Assembly (NCBI GenBank): GCA_028292245.1
Contig: JAQGMS010000328.1
Location: 1-40,692 of the forward strand
Direction: 5' to 3'
Origin: Ramlibacter sp.
GTDB lineage: Bacteria; Pseudomonadota; Gammaproteobacteria; Burkholderiales; Burkholderiaceae_C
DNA: 40,692 bases
The notes under the pieces are model-generated. The model saw only the letters and a program-made list of their open reading frames with translations, was not told where the DNA came from and made no database searches. Of the stretch, positions 15,377 through 24,194 are shown in pieces; positions within the stretch are counted from its first letter, which is position 1, and each line of letters begins with the position of its first letter. Position numbers and translations under genes: made by a program.

Positions 15377-17977
15377 TCAGCCGGACGGAAAGCGGCGGTC
15401 GAACATCTCTTCGTACGCCGTCTCCAGCGCGTCGGCCAGGCCCGCCCCGTCGCACAGTTCGCTGTTGCGCATGCGCTCGCGCTGGGTTGCCCGCAACTCG
15501 CGGCGCAGCGGGAGGTCCCGGGCCAGCGCGACAACCTTCGCCACGTAGTCGTCGGCGTCTTGGGCAATCCACTCCGGATGACCCAGGCCATGGAGCAGCG
15601 AGGCCGTGACCCGCTGCGCCAGCCGGTCGCCGGGCAGGGTCACGACGGGCACGGCCATCCACAATGCGTCGCAAGTCGTGGTGACGCCGCCGAGTCCGCC
15701 GATCGGGTCGAGCGCGATGTCCAACTCGTCGTAGGTTGCCAGGTGCGAGGCGAAGTCCGTCCTGCCGCGCAGGACGAGCCGGCCCTCGGGAACACCCAAC
15801 TGCGCGAAAGCAGCTTGGACCCAACGCCGGTTGGACTCGTCGTCGAGTTCACCGGCCTTGAGCAGCAGCTTGCCCTCCGGCAGCGCGTGCAGGACCTTCG
15901 CCCACAACGCCACCGTGGCGGGTGTGACCTTGTTCAGCTTGTTGAAACTGCCCAGCATCACGGTTGCGTCCCCATGTGGGCGCCACATCGCCCCGGGGGC
16001 GGCCTCCGAGCCCTGGTAGCTGAGCCACACGCGTGGCAGCCGCCAAGGTGTTTCGCTGAAATGGCCCTCGTCCGACTCGGGCATGAGAACCCTGTCGCCG
16101 ATCCAGTAGTCCATCTGGGACAGGCCGGTGCTCGCAAAGTAGCCGATGTAGTGTGCCTGCACCGGCGCCGCGCGCCGCGCGAATACATCGAGGCGCGAAT
16201 GCCGGGTGTGGCCCGACAAGTCGATCAGGACATCGATCTCGGCTTCGCGGACCAGGCGGCAAGCCTGATCGCTGCCCAGGCCGAGCAAGCTGTGCCAGCC
16301 ATCGGCCAAAGCGCGCATGCGGACGGTCGTGCCGTCTTCAATGGCACTGGTGGAATAGGCGATCACCTCCACGCGCTTGCGGTTGTGCAGCAGGAACAGA
16401 GGCTCCAGGAATTTGCTCACCGGATGCTCCCGCAAGTCACCGGACACATAGCCGATGCGCAGCCGCCGGCCCGCTCTGGGCGTCCGCTGGAAGAGGTTCG
16501 GATCGGGCAGGGCTTCCGCGGCGCCGCCAAACGCTACCATCTCCCAGGTGCGCGCTTCTTCCACGTACTGCGCCGGCGTTACGTTGCAACAAAGCGCCAT
16601 GGAATACAGCAGGTTGGTCTGCGCGTCGTAAAAACCTGGCCGAAGCGCAACGGCGCGCCGGTAACCCTCCTGCGCTTCTTCCGGCCTGCCCAAGTCCTGC
16701 AGCGCATTTCCAAGATTGGCGTACGCCTCGGCGAGATCGGGGTTGAGCGCGATGGCGTGCCGGCAGCTCGCCTCGGCTTCCTCGAATTTCCTGCGGGCAT
16801 GCTGCACATTGGCCAGGTTGACGTAGGCCTCCGGGAGATCGGCCTTGATGGCGATGGCGCGCCGGCAGCTGTCTTCGGCTGCGTCCAGCCGCCCCAGGTG
16901 CCGCTGCGCGGCCGACAAGTTGCTGTAGGCCTTGGCAAAATTCGGGTTCAGCGCAATTGCCCGCAGGTAGCTTGCCACCGCGTCTTCCAGCAGTTCCAGC
17001 TCTTGCAGCGCCCCGCCCAGGTTGCAATGCGCCTCGGCGAAGTCGGGCTTGAGCTCGATCGCGCGCCGGTAACTGGCCACCGCTTCGTCCAATCGCTTCA
17101 GTTCCTTCAGTGCGTTGCCCAGGTTGTGGTGCGCGCCGGGCGAATCGGGCGCCAATTCGGCGGCCCGGCCAAAGTACCGCAGCCCGTTGGCCCAGTTCTT
17201 TTCGATCATGGCCAGGATGCCCAGGCTGTTGGCCACGGCGGCTGAATTCGGGTCGAGCGCCCAAGCGCGTTCGTACGCGGCACGCGCCTCGTCGAAGCGC
17301 CGGACCTCATGGAGCGCGGTTGCATAGTTGGTCCACGCGGCCACATTCCCCGGCTCTTGGGCCGGCACCTTCTGCAGCGCCTGGAGGGCGCCGGGCAGGT
17401 CGCCGCTTTGGCGCCTGAGCCCGGCCAGCAACGTCCACAACTGACTCATGTGCGGCTTCAGCGAAGCGGCACGCTCCGCGTCGGCCAAAGCACCGGCGAT
17501 GTCGTTCGAGCGCACGCGAAGCATGGCCCGGTTGGCGTGCGCCTCCGCGTAGTCGGGCCGCAGGCCGAGCGCTCGCTCCACCCATTGGGTGGCCTCGCCC
17601 TCCTGCCGGTTGGCGCCCAACGTCGCGGCCAGGACCAGGCACGCTTCCGGGTCGTCCGGTGCGCCATCGCACGCAGCTCGCGCGGCCAGCAGCGCTTCCG
17701 CGGCCCGGCCCTTCTTGAGGTGCAGGCGAGCCTGGCTGCACTGCACGAACGGGTCGCCGGGCGCAAGCGCCTGGGCCTGGGCCAGCACGGCCTGGGCTTC
17801 ATCGTCTTTCTTTTCCAGCAGCAGCAGCTGGACCAGCAGCGCCAGGGCGCGGACATCGCCGGCGTGCGTGCCGAGCCAGCCGCCGACCATCCCCGCGGCT
17901 TGCGCGTACCTGCCCGCCTCGCGCAACGCGATCGCCGCCGACAGCAGCGCCGCGCCTTGATTTGCAATTGTTTCCAT
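15377..17977 (-). CDS. TPR-containing O-GlcNAc transferase-like protein (SPINDLY / GT41 family)
   Basis: An 866-aa protein. About the first 490 residues are tandem tetratricopeptide repeats, roughly a dozen units with repeated A.A...LG......EA..SYRRAIAL patterns. The rest is a GT41 glycosyltransferase domain. Family landmarks are GYVSGDLREHPVSKF near residue 510, whose His matches the catalytic-site His of human OGT, FNKLNK near 678 with the nucleotide-sugar Lys, and DPIGGLGGVTTTCDALW near 755-771. It should transfer a sugar from UDP- or similar donors to protein Ser/Thr/Asn; bacterial members modify diverse targets and the substrate here is unknown. The protein is cytoplasmic, with no signal peptide. 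It starts 46 bp after the MFS gene on the same strand and may be read through from it. The ribosome site is poor. Confidence 0.9.
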   Translation of the reverse strand: METIANQGAALLSAAIALREAGRYAQAAGMVGGWLGTHAGDVRALALLVQLLLLEKKDDEAQAVLAQAQALAPGDPFVQCSQARLHLKKGRAAEALLAARAACDGAPDDPEACLVLAATLGANRQEGEATQWVERALGLRPDYAEAHANRAMLRVRSNDIAGALADAERAASLKPHMSQLWTLLAGLRRQSGDLPGALQALQKVPAQEPGNVAAWTNYATALHEVRRFDEARAAYERAWALDPNSAAVANSLGILAMIEKNWANGLRYFGRAAELAPDSPGAHHNLGNALKELKRLDEAVASYRRAIELKPDFAEAHCNLGGALQELELLEDAVASYLRAIALNPNFAKAYSNLSAAQRHLGRLDAAEDSCRRAIAIKADLPEAYVNLANVQHARRKFEEAEASCRHAIALNPDLAEAYANLGNALQDLGRPEEAQEGYRRAVALRPGFYDAQTNLLYSMALCCNVTPAQYVEEARTWEMVAFGGAAEALPDPNLFQRTPRAGRRLRIGYVSGDLREHPVSKFLEPLFLLHNRKRVEVIAYSTSAIEDGTTVRMRALADGWHSLLGLGSDQACRLVREAEIDVLIDLSGHTRHSRLDVFARRAAPVQAHYIGYFASTGLSQMDYWIGDRVLMPESDEGHFSETPWRLPRVWLSYQGSEAAPGAMWRPHGDATVMLGSFNKLNKVTPATVALWAKVLHALPEGKLLLKAGELDDESNRRWVQAAFAQLGVPEGRLVLRGRTDFASHLATYDELDIALDPIGGLGGVTTTCDALWMAVPVVTLPGDRLAQRVTASLLHGLGHPEWIAQDADDYVAKVVALARDLPLRRELRATQRERMRNSELCDGAGLADALETAYEEMFDRRFPSG

Positions 17978-18023
17978 ATGGAGACGGATGTTCGCACGTT
18001 CCGTTCCAGGCGTGCCCGGCGCC

Positions 18024-19379
18024 TCAGTCCGCCCGCTCGATCGCCTCCAGGGAGCGCCGCGCCGTCTCGGGCCCCAGGACCGTGACGACGAAGGCGCACA
18101 GCAGGAACACCCCGGTGCAAAGCGCGATGACGGCGGCGGCGGAGCCGGCCTGGTACAGCGTCAGCACCAGGTAGGGCACGAAGATTCCGGTGACCCGCGC
18201 AGCCGTGTTGGCAAAACCGTTTCCACGCATCCTGTACTCGGTCGGGAACAGCTCGGGCACATAGCAGCCCATGCCCAGCGCCGCCACCAGGTACAGCCCC
18301 ACGACCAGCGCCATGCCCGCTGCGATCAGCACCGGGTCGGACGAGGCGCTGAGGTAGACGATGCCGGCGAGCGCATCGAACAGCAGCACCGCGACCAGCG
18401 TTTTCTTGCGCGGCGCGCGATCGGCCAGCCAGATGCCGATCAGGCAGCCCAGCGGCGCCCCGGCGGACATGAGCGTGGTGAACGCCAGCGACTTGGCGAC
18501 CGAGAGTCCCTGCCTGACGAAGAACGTGGGCAGCCAGGCCACGAAGCTGTAGATGACGATCACCAGGGAGACCGCGATCACCGTCGAGACGATCGTGCGG
18601 GGCAGCACCTGCCGGCTGAAGAGAACGGTCCAGGACACGTGCTCCTGCCGCGGCGCCGGGGTGGCGACCACTTCCGGCAGCGAGTGCGTCTTGCCGACTT
18701 CCGCCTCGATCGACGCCATGACCGCAGCGGCTTGCTGGTGGTGGCCTTTCGATTCGAGCCAGCGCGGCGACTCCGGCATCGAGCGGCGCAACAGCCACAC
18801 GACCAGGGCCCCGACGCCGGCGATCACGAACATCCACCGCCATCCGAAATTCGGAACGACGACATAGGAGACTGCCGGCGCGACGAACACACCCATGTTG
18901 ACGATCAGCGCCAGCATCGCTCCCCACTTGCCGCGCACCTGCGGCGGCACGAACTCCGCGAGCAGCGCGTACCCGATCACGCTCTCCGCGCCCAGGCCGA
19001 CACCGATCACGAAGCGCAGCCCGATCAGCACCTGCATCGACGGCGCGAACGCGGCGGCGATCGACGCGAAGCCGAACAGCAGCAAGTTGAACTGGTAGGC
19101 GAATTTCCGTCCATACCTGTCACCGACGACGCCGCCGAAGAACGCGCCCACGGCCATGCCGATGAAGGTGGCGGACATGAAGAGCGCGTTGAGGTTCAGG
19201 TCCGACCAGCCCTCGCGCATCACGGCGGCCAGGATGCTGCTGCCGATGTACAGGTCGAAAGCGTCGATGAACAGGCCGGCGCCGATCAGCGCCAGGATCC
19301 GCCAATGAAACGACGAGACAGGCAGGCGGTCGAGACGATCGCCCGCATGCGCCGTCAATTCACCCACGGGCTGTCCCAC
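18024..19379 (-). CDS. MFS transporter, probable aromatic acid/H+ symporter-like
   Basis: A 451-aa inner-membrane protein with about twelve hydrophobic segments. The first is LALIGAGLFIDAFDLYIG, with Asp39 and Asp42 typical of sugar-porter and aromatic-acid symporters. The MFS loop motif GVVGDRYGRK lies at 83-92 and the related PESPRWL motif follows transmembrane segment 6. The GTG start at 19379 lies inside the end of the VOC gene (25-bp overlap in another frame), so the two are co-translated. A second in-frame GTG at 19367 is possible; there is no good ribosome site for either. As the last gene of an aromatic degradation operon it most likely imports the aromatic acid that the other enzymes degrade. 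The substrate is not readable from sequence. Confidence 0.85.
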   Translation of the reverse strand: MGQPVGELTAHAGDRLDRLPVSSFHWRILALIGAGLFIDAFDLYIGSSILAAVMREGWSDLNLNALFMSATFIGMAVGAFFGGVVGDRYGRKFAYQFNLLLFGFASIAAAFAPSMQVLIGLRFVIGVGLGAESVIGYALLAEFVPPQVRGKWGAMLALIVNMGVFVAPAVSYVVVPNFGWRWMFVIAGVGALVVWLLRRSMPESPRWLESKGHHQQAAAVMASIEAEVGKTHSLPEVVATPAPRQEHVSWTVLFSRQVLPRTIVSTVIAVSLVIVIYSFVAWLPTFFVRQGLSVAKSLAFTTLMSAGAPLGCLIGIWLADRAPRKKTLVAVLLFDALAGIVYLSASSDPVLIAAGMALVVGLYLVAALGMGCYVPELFPTEYRMRGNGFANTAARVTGIFVPYLVLTLYQAGSAAAVIALCTGVFLLCAFVVTVLGPETARRSLEAIERAD

Positions 19380-19906
19380 GACGGCGTGACTTCAGGGCCA
19401 TGCGTTTGCTTGGTGTACAGGCGCACGCGCCGGCCATCCGGATCTTCCACCACCAGCAGCCATCCGACCAGCCCGGCCAGGACCGGCGAATGGTTCAGGC
19501 CCTTGGCCTGGAAATGCGCCTTCCACTTTTCCAGGTCGGCCACGCCATCGACCGTGAGCGTGATGGGATCGAGCCCCTTCTGCGTTTTGGCGGCAGCCGG
19601 GTCCAGCCGCAGTTCGAGCTCCGTGCCCAGGCCCGGAAACCCGAGGATGACGCCGAACAGCACGCCGTTCCTGCGATGGTCCATCGCCACGACGCGCTTG
19701 ACGCCGAAGGCCGCCTCGTAGAAGGCCAGGCTCTTGTCGACGTCGGAGACCACGAACTTCAGGTGATGGATGCCAAGGGCCGCCGGGCCGCCCGAGGTCG
19801 GGACCAGTTCGGCGCCCTTGTGGGCGGCCGGCGGCGTGCCGGCGCAGCCGGAAATCGCCATCGACACGGCCAGCGCGACCATTCCACCTATGCGGTTGTA
19901 TTTCAT
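19355..19906 (-). CDS. VOC-fold (glyoxalase/bleomycin resistance superfamily) lipoprotein
   Basis: A 183-aa protein. It begins with a lipoprotein signal peptide: MKYNR, a hydrophobic run, then the lipobox AISGC with the acylated Cys near residue 19. The rest is a VOC domain, starting LGIHHLKFVVSDVDKSLAFYEAAFG and ending VEDPDGRRVRLY. VOC proteins bind a metal or small ligand with paired beta-alpha-beta-beta-beta units. Most are cytoplasmic, so a membrane-anchored periplasmic version is unusual. The start is well fixed by AGGAGA six bases before the ATG. It sits between the porin and MFS genes, both transport functions, so ligand binding in the periplasm is a reasonable guess. A true catalytic role, such as ring-cleavage dioxygenase or lyase, cannot be shown. 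Confidence 0.82.
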   Translation of the reverse strand: MKYNRIGGMVALAVSMAISGCAGTPPAAHKGAELVPTSGGPAALGIHHLKFVVSDVDKSLAFYEAAFGVKRVVAMDHRRNGVLFGVILGFPGLGTELELRLDPAAAKTQKGLDPITLTVDGVADLEKWKAHFQAKGLNHSPVLAGLVGWLLVVEDPDGRRVRLYTKQTHGPEVTPSWDSPWVN

Positions 19907-19937
19907 GCCTGTCTCCTTCTGCTGCCTGGAACTGCGT

Positions 19938-21056
19938 TCAGAACGAATGCCGGATGCCGGCGCCGAAACTGGTGGCGCTGGCATCGACCTGCCGCGGCGG
20001 CGCGGGAAGCGTGGCGGTCGATGTCCGGTCGTTCATCACCATAAGGTACACGTCGGTGCGCTTGGAAAGAAAATAGTCATAGCCGACGGTCGCCACGCGG
20101 CGGCTGATGTTGCCGCCCGGTGCAGTGGCCGGAACCGGCGCGGCGGCGTCGCCGGTGCGCCGCGACCCGTAGCCGGCCAGCACCTGCCCGGCGCCCACTG
20201 GAATCGAGCCGCTCACGCTCCACAATTTGTGGTTCCGGTCCGCCGGCGCCGCGAAGGTACCGCCGTCATGGATGGCGCCGATGTTGGCGAACAGCTTGGC
20301 CACCTTGAAATCATAGGAGCCGGACATCAGCCACGACTTGGTTTGCGAAAAGGAAGTGCCATCCGCAAAAGTCAGCGGCGTCTTCTTCACGTCCTGCCAG
20401 GCCAGGCCCAGGCTCAAGTCGCCTTGCCGGTAAAACGCCGCCGCGCCCACGTTGTTCTTGCCGTTGCCCTCCGCCAGGGCGGTGGACAGGCCGAACGAGA
20501 AGCCGCCGAAGACCGGGCTGTCGTACAGGATCTGGTTGTTCCACGCGGTGCCGCCCGACAACGGCCCGCCGACGAACATGATGAGGTTCATCGGCGAGAA
20601 GGTGGTCGATGCGCCGAAGGCATTGTTCGACAAGGAATTGAGGAACATCAGCGTGGTCGCGTTGCCCAGCCGCAGCGACCCATAGCGCGCGTGGCCCAGG
20701 CCGACCCAGGAAGTGCGGCTGAAGAACTGGTCGCCGCCCAGGTTGGTCGGCGGGCCCAGCGCGTCGCTGCGGCCCAGCGCGCCGGTGTCCGCGCGAATGA
20801 ACATGGAAAGCTCGAACGCGGCGTAGGCGCCGTCGCCCAGGTCTTCGCGGCCGCGAAAGCCGAGATGGCTGGTGGACAGGCCGCCGCCGTTCACCACCGT
20901 GATCGGGCCGACCGAGGAGTTCACCCCCGGCAAGGCGGCCATGCGGCCGGCGAACACATCGACCTGGCCGTACACAGCCACGCCGGTCTGCGCATGGACA
21001 GCACCCCCGATTGCCATCAGCGCCGCGGCGCCGACAAGACTCAATTTCGTTTTCAT
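19938..21056 (-). CDS. Outer-membrane porin (Burkholderiales general porin family)
   Basis: A 372-aa porin precursor. It has a signal peptide (MKTKLSLVGAAALMAIGGAVHA, cleavage after HA), a first strand VAVYGQVDVF, a plug-region LGFRGREDLGDG.AAFELS typical of this family, and the terminal strand ending in ...RHSF with a C-terminal Phe needed for BAM recognition. I chose the second ATG (21056), which has GGAGA at proper spacing, over the ATG four codons upstream. It follows the FAH gene by 43 bp and precedes the VOC lipoprotein by 31 bp, which fits uptake of the pathway substrate across the outer membrane. Confidence 0.92.
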   Translation of the reverse strand: MKTKLSLVGAAALMAIGGAVHAQTGVAVYGQVDVFAGRMAALPGVNSSVGPITVVNGGGLSTSHLGFRGREDLGDGAYAAFELSMFIRADTGALGRSDALGPPTNLGGDQFFSRTSWVGLGHARYGSLRLGNATTLMFLNSLSNNAFGASTTFSPMNLIMFVGGPLSGGTAWNNQILYDSPVFGGFSFGLSTALAEGNGKNNVGAAAFYRQGDLSLGLAWQDVKKTPLTFADGTSFSQTKSWLMSGSYDFKVAKLFANIGAIHDGGTFAAPADRNHKLWSVSGSIPVGAGQVLAGYGSRRTGDAAAPVPATAPGGNISRRVATVGYDYFLSKRTDVYLMVMNDRTSTATLPAPPRQVDASATSFGAGIRHSF

Positions 21057-21099
21057 CCTCGTCTCCATTCGTTGGTTGATTTGATTCAGGTGGCGCCCC

Positions 21100-22029
21100 T
21101 CAGCGCTCCAAGGTTTCCACGCGCTCCGTCACGGCAACTTCCAATAAGCCCACGCCCTCGATCTCGGCGGCGATTTCGTCTCCGGCCTTCAAGTACGGAA
21201 CCCCGTGCGACTTGGCGGAACCGGCCGGTGAACCCGTGAAGACCACATCGCCCGGCTCCAGCGTCACGAAGCGGCTGATGATGCTGAGCTGCTCGTACAC
21301 GCTGTAGAGCATTTCGCTGGTCGATGCGTCCTGCCGGACCACGCCGTTCACCGACAGGCGAAGGCGCAGGCGTTGCGGATCGGGAACGAACGCAGCCGGC
21401 CGGATGTGCGGTCCCATCGGGCTCATCGTGTCCTGCGACTTGCCGCGCGCCAGGTCGACGTGCATTGCGGAACCTGGAGGAAGGATCAGCTCGCGCGCGC
21501 TCAGGTCCAGCCCGACGGAGTAGCCGGCGATCCCGCGCCGCGCTTCGTCCTCGGTTGCGTGCGACAGGCGCTTGCCGATGACGACCGCCAGCTCGATCTC
21601 CCAATCGAACTCGTTCGTGTCGGTGGGGATGACGACCGTCCGCCCGGGACCGACCATCGACGTCGTCGGGGGCTTGAAGAAGAACGGCATCGGGTTCCAG
21701 CGCACCACGGGCAGCCCCATCTCCGCCAGGTGGCCGCTGTAGTTCGCGCCCACGGCGATCAATTTGTTGGGGTATTGGATCGGCAGCTGCAGCCGCGCGC
21801 CACCGTCCCGCAAGCTGGGCAGGTCGGAGCGCGGATCGGCGCAGGCATCCGCCAGCGCGGCCAGCCGGTCGAAGGCCGCCGGCCAGTCGGCGAGCAATTC
21901 CTTGACGCCCGCGCCCGGCGGCACGTCCAGCCCCTTGCCGCGCAGCATCTCCAGCGACCAGTACTTCCCGTCCACCTCCAGCGCGGCGACCGGCCGTTGA
22001 TCGAGTACCGTTGCAAGCCCGAACTTCAT
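21100..22029 (-). CDS. Fumarylacetoacetate hydrolase (FAH) family protein
   Basis: A 309-aa protein. The C-terminal two-thirds is the FAH catalytic domain: IAVGANYSGHLAEMG at 91-105, the metal ligands Glu144 and Glu146 in FDWEIELAVVIG, Asp175 in GYSVGLDLS, and FTGSPAG near the end. Members hydrolyse C-C bonds of, or decarboxylate or hydrate, dicarbonyl products of aromatic ring cleavage. In this operon it most likely acts after the LigB-type dioxygenase. The start at 22029 has AAAGGA six bases upstream; the open frame extends 45 codons further but without family similarity. The exact reaction (hydrolase, hydratase or decarboxylase) cannot be read from sequence. Confidence 0.88.
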   Translation of the reverse strand: MKFGLATVLDQRPVAALEVDGKYWSLEMLRGKGLDVPPGAGVKELLADWPAAFDRLAALADACADPRSDLPSLRDGGARLQLPIQYPNKLIAVGANYSGHLAEMGLPVVRWNPMPFFFKPPTTSMVGPGRTVVIPTDTNEFDWEIELAVVIGKRLSHATEDEARRGIAGYSVGLDLSARELILPPGSAMHVDLARGKSQDTMSPMGPHIRPAAFVPDPQRLRLRLSVNGVVRQDASTSEMLYSVYEQLSIISRFVTLEPGDVVFTGSPAGSAKSHGVPYLKAGDEIAAEIEGVGLLEVAVTERVETLER

Positions 22030-22093
22030 CCGATTTCCTTTGCGCCGCAGCCGGCGCCATCTGTTTGACCCATAACCGTCTGGTTCCATACGG

Positions 22094-22106
22094 TATGCGC
22101 ATATGC
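22094..22106. promoter_or_regulatory. Overlapping palindromes upstream of the FAH gene
   Basis: TATGCGCATA (22094-22103) is a perfect 10-bp palindrome, and GCATATGC (22099-22106) a perfect 8-bp one that overlaps it. They lie 65-77 bases upstream of the FAH start, in the only sizeable gap (147 bp) inside the leftward catabolic gene set. They could be an operator for an internal promoter driving FAH-porin-VOC-MFS. Confidence 0.3.
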
Positions 22107-22176
22107 TATTCGGCTTGCATTGGAGCGGGGATTGGGGTATTCCCGGAGTGCGGTGGGCGGGCATGCCGGTGGCTTC

Positions 22177-23130
22177 CTAGAGGTCGAGCACCAGCATTTC
22201 GCTGCGGGCCCGCGAAACGCAGACCATCATGGTTCGCCCCGCCTCGCGCTCGCCCTTGGACAGGACGTAGTCGCGGTGGTCGGGCACGCCTTCGAGCACG
22301 GTCGTCTCGCAGGTTCGGCACATGCCTTCCCGGCACGAGCAGGACAACTCGTAGCCGTTTTCCTCCAGCACTTCGAGGATGGACTTGCTTTCGGGCACGG
22401 CGTAGACCTGGCCGCTGCGCTGCAGCTTCACCTTGAAATCCGTGGCGGGCTGCCGGGTGACGGCCTCGGCCGGCGGCGAGAACCACTCGAAGTAAGCCGG
22501 GTTGTCCGGGCGGCCCTGCGAGAACCGGTCCACCGCGTTCATCACGGGCGTGGGGCCGCAGCAGTAGATCGGCACGCCCGGATCGACCGCGAACGAGGGT
22601 GCGCTGAAGTCGAACAAGGCGCGCGCCTCGTCGTCGAAGTGAAAGCGCACGCGTTCTTGCCCGAGCGCCAGCAGCTCATCCTGGAAGGCCGCGTGCGCGC
22701 GAGTCCGCGCCAGGTACAACAGGTTCCATTTCCAGCCCTGGCTTTGGCAATGGCGGATCATCGACAGGATCGGCGTGATCCCGATGCCGCCCGCGATGAA
22801 CTGGAAGGTGTCGTGCCCCGGCTGCAGCGCGAAATTGTTGCGCGGCGCGCTGATCTCCACCAGGCCGCCCTGGCGCAACTGCTCATGCACGCAGGACGAC
22901 CCGCCGCGGCTTGCGATCGCCTTGGAAACAGCGATCTCGTAGCGGCTCGGGTCGCGGCAGTCGTTGACCAGCGAGTACTGCCGCGTCAACCCGTTCGGCA
23001 GGAACAGGTCGATGTGCGACCCCGGCGTGAAACCGGGCAGGTGGTCGCCGTCCGGCCGGCGCAACGTCAGCTTCACCACGTCACGGGCCTCGTCGCTGCG
23101 CCCGTCGATCGACACGAGGATCTTGTTCAT
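22177..23130 (-). CDS. VanB-type reductase of a Rieske oxygenase (phthalate dioxygenase reductase family)
   Basis: A 317-aa electron-transfer protein with the class IA reductase order. A flavin-binding barrel includes RQYSLVND, an NAD(H)-binding domain includes GGIGITPILSM and YCCGPTPVM, and a plant-type [2Fe-2S] ferredoxin domain at the C-terminus has Cys pattern CREGMCRTC plus a late Cys in MMVCVSRA. It should pass electrons from NAD(P)H to the Rieske oxygenase encoded just upstream (14 bp between stop and start). The open frame continues upstream into the oxygenase region, but the ATG at 23130 (MNKILVSIDG) is the family start. The pair resembles vanillate O-demethylase VanAB; the substrate is unproven. 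Confidence 0.92.
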   Translation of the reverse strand: MNKILVSIDGRSDEARDVVKLTLRRPDGDHLPGFTPGSHIDLFLPNGLTRQYSLVNDCRDPSRYEIAVSKAIASRGGSSCVHEQLRQGGLVEISAPRNNFALQPGHDTFQFIAGGIGITPILSMIRHCQSQGWKWNLLYLARTRAHAAFQDELLALGQERVRFHFDDEARALFDFSAPSFAVDPGVPIYCCGPTPVMNAVDRFSQGRPDNPAYFEWFSPPAEAVTRQPATDFKVKLQRSGQVYAVPESKSILEVLEENGYELSCSCREGMCRTCETTVLEGVPDHRDYVLSKGEREAGRTMMVCVSRARSEMLVLDL

Positions 23131-23144
23131 GGCGTCAAGGACCT

Positions 23145-24179
23145 TCAGGCCGCTGCGCTCTCCTCCTTGATCCGCTTTTCGATCACCCAGCGCAGGTGCG
23201 ACAGCGGCCCGTCGGACGCGATCGCCTTGAGCTTGAACGACGGGTCCGCGTCGAGCACCTTCTGCTGCGTCTCGATCATGACCTTGTCCTCGTGGAAACC
23301 TTCCAGGATGCTGTCGTGCAGCGAATGCGCGATGCGTTCGATGTCCTTGGTCTGGTTGTGCATGTACACCCAGAAGAAATGCGTCGTGCCGTCCGTCTCC
23401 GGCGTCATCGCCTGGAAGTTCCGGAACTCGATCACGCCCTCGCGATTGCCCTCCCGGATTCCGCTGCCGGCCGGCGAGAAGCCGGATTCGAGGAAGAAGT
23501 AGCCCGGGACTTTCATCTGCGAGGTATTCCAGCGATCCACCTTGGTCACCTTCTTCTCGATCTTCTTGACGAAGGGCGGCAAGTCGGTGTTCATGTGCCA
23601 CTTGGTCAGCCTGAAGCCGTCGTCCAGCCGCTCCATCGGGGCCGCTTCGCTTTCGATCGCGTACTTTTCGGAACCGCCGAGCGTGTTGGTGTGGACGTAC
23701 GCGATGTGGTTCAGGTCGGCCAGGTTGTCGGCGATCAGCAGGTAGCTGGCGTCGTAGTGCAGGTAGTCCGGGATGCCGTGCCACTGCGGGTTCTTCAGGT
23801 ACGGGAAATCGGGGATCTTCGATTCGTCCGCCAGCGCCGGGTCGCCCATCCAGATCCAGACCAGGCGCCCGCCGTCCACCACGCGGTAGCTCTTCACCTT
23901 CAGGTTCGGTGGAATCATTTCCTGCCCCGGGATCTGGATGCACGCACCGGTGCCGTCGAACAGCAGCCCGTGGTACATGCAGCGCACGCAGTTGCCCTCG
24001 AGCCGGCCCAACGACAGCGGCGCACCCCGGTGGCAGCAGCGGTCCTCGATCGCGACCACGTTGTCGTCTTGGCCGCGGTACAGCAAGACCTTTTCATTGA
24101 GTAGCGTGCGTCCCACCAGGGCGTTGTCTTTCAGCTCGTGGCTCCAGGCGGCCACGTACCAGCAATTCTTCATGAACAT
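23145..24179 (-). CDS. Rieske [2Fe-2S] aromatic oxygenase, vanillate O-demethylase oxygenase-like
   Basis: A 344-aa oxygenase. The N-terminal Rieske domain has Cys48, His50, Cys67 and His70 (C-x-H then C-x2-H). The catalytic domain has the non-haem iron site in DNLADLNHIAYVH, with His158 and His163 and the bridging Asp155. Length and single-subunit form match the VanA/DdmC group, which oxidatively demethylates or hydroxylates methoxy- and hydroxyaromatic acids. GGAGA lies eight bases before the first ATG (24179), which decides the start over Met3. The LigB-type gene ends 15 bp upstream and the reductase begins 14 bp downstream, so all three are one unit. The actual aromatic substrate is unknown; vanillate- or syringate-type compounds are the natural guess. 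Confidence 0.92.
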   Translation of the reverse strand: MFMKNCWYVAAWSHELKDNALVGRTLLNEKVLLYRGQDDNVVAIEDRCCHRGAPLSLGRLEGNCVRCMYHGLLFDGTGACIQIPGQEMIPPNLKVKSYRVVDGGRLVWIWMGDPALADESKIPDFPYLKNPQWHGIPDYLHYDASYLLIADNLADLNHIAYVHTNTLGGSEKYAIESEAAPMERLDDGFRLTKWHMNTDLPPFVKKIEKKVTKVDRWNTSQMKVPGYFFLESGFSPAGSGIREGNREGVIEFRNFQAMTPETDGTTHFFWVYMHNQTKDIERIAHSLHDSILEGFHEDKVMIETQQKVLDADPSFKLKAIASDGPLSHLRWVIEKRIKEESAAA

Positions 24180-24194
24180 GTCTTCGTCTCCGGT

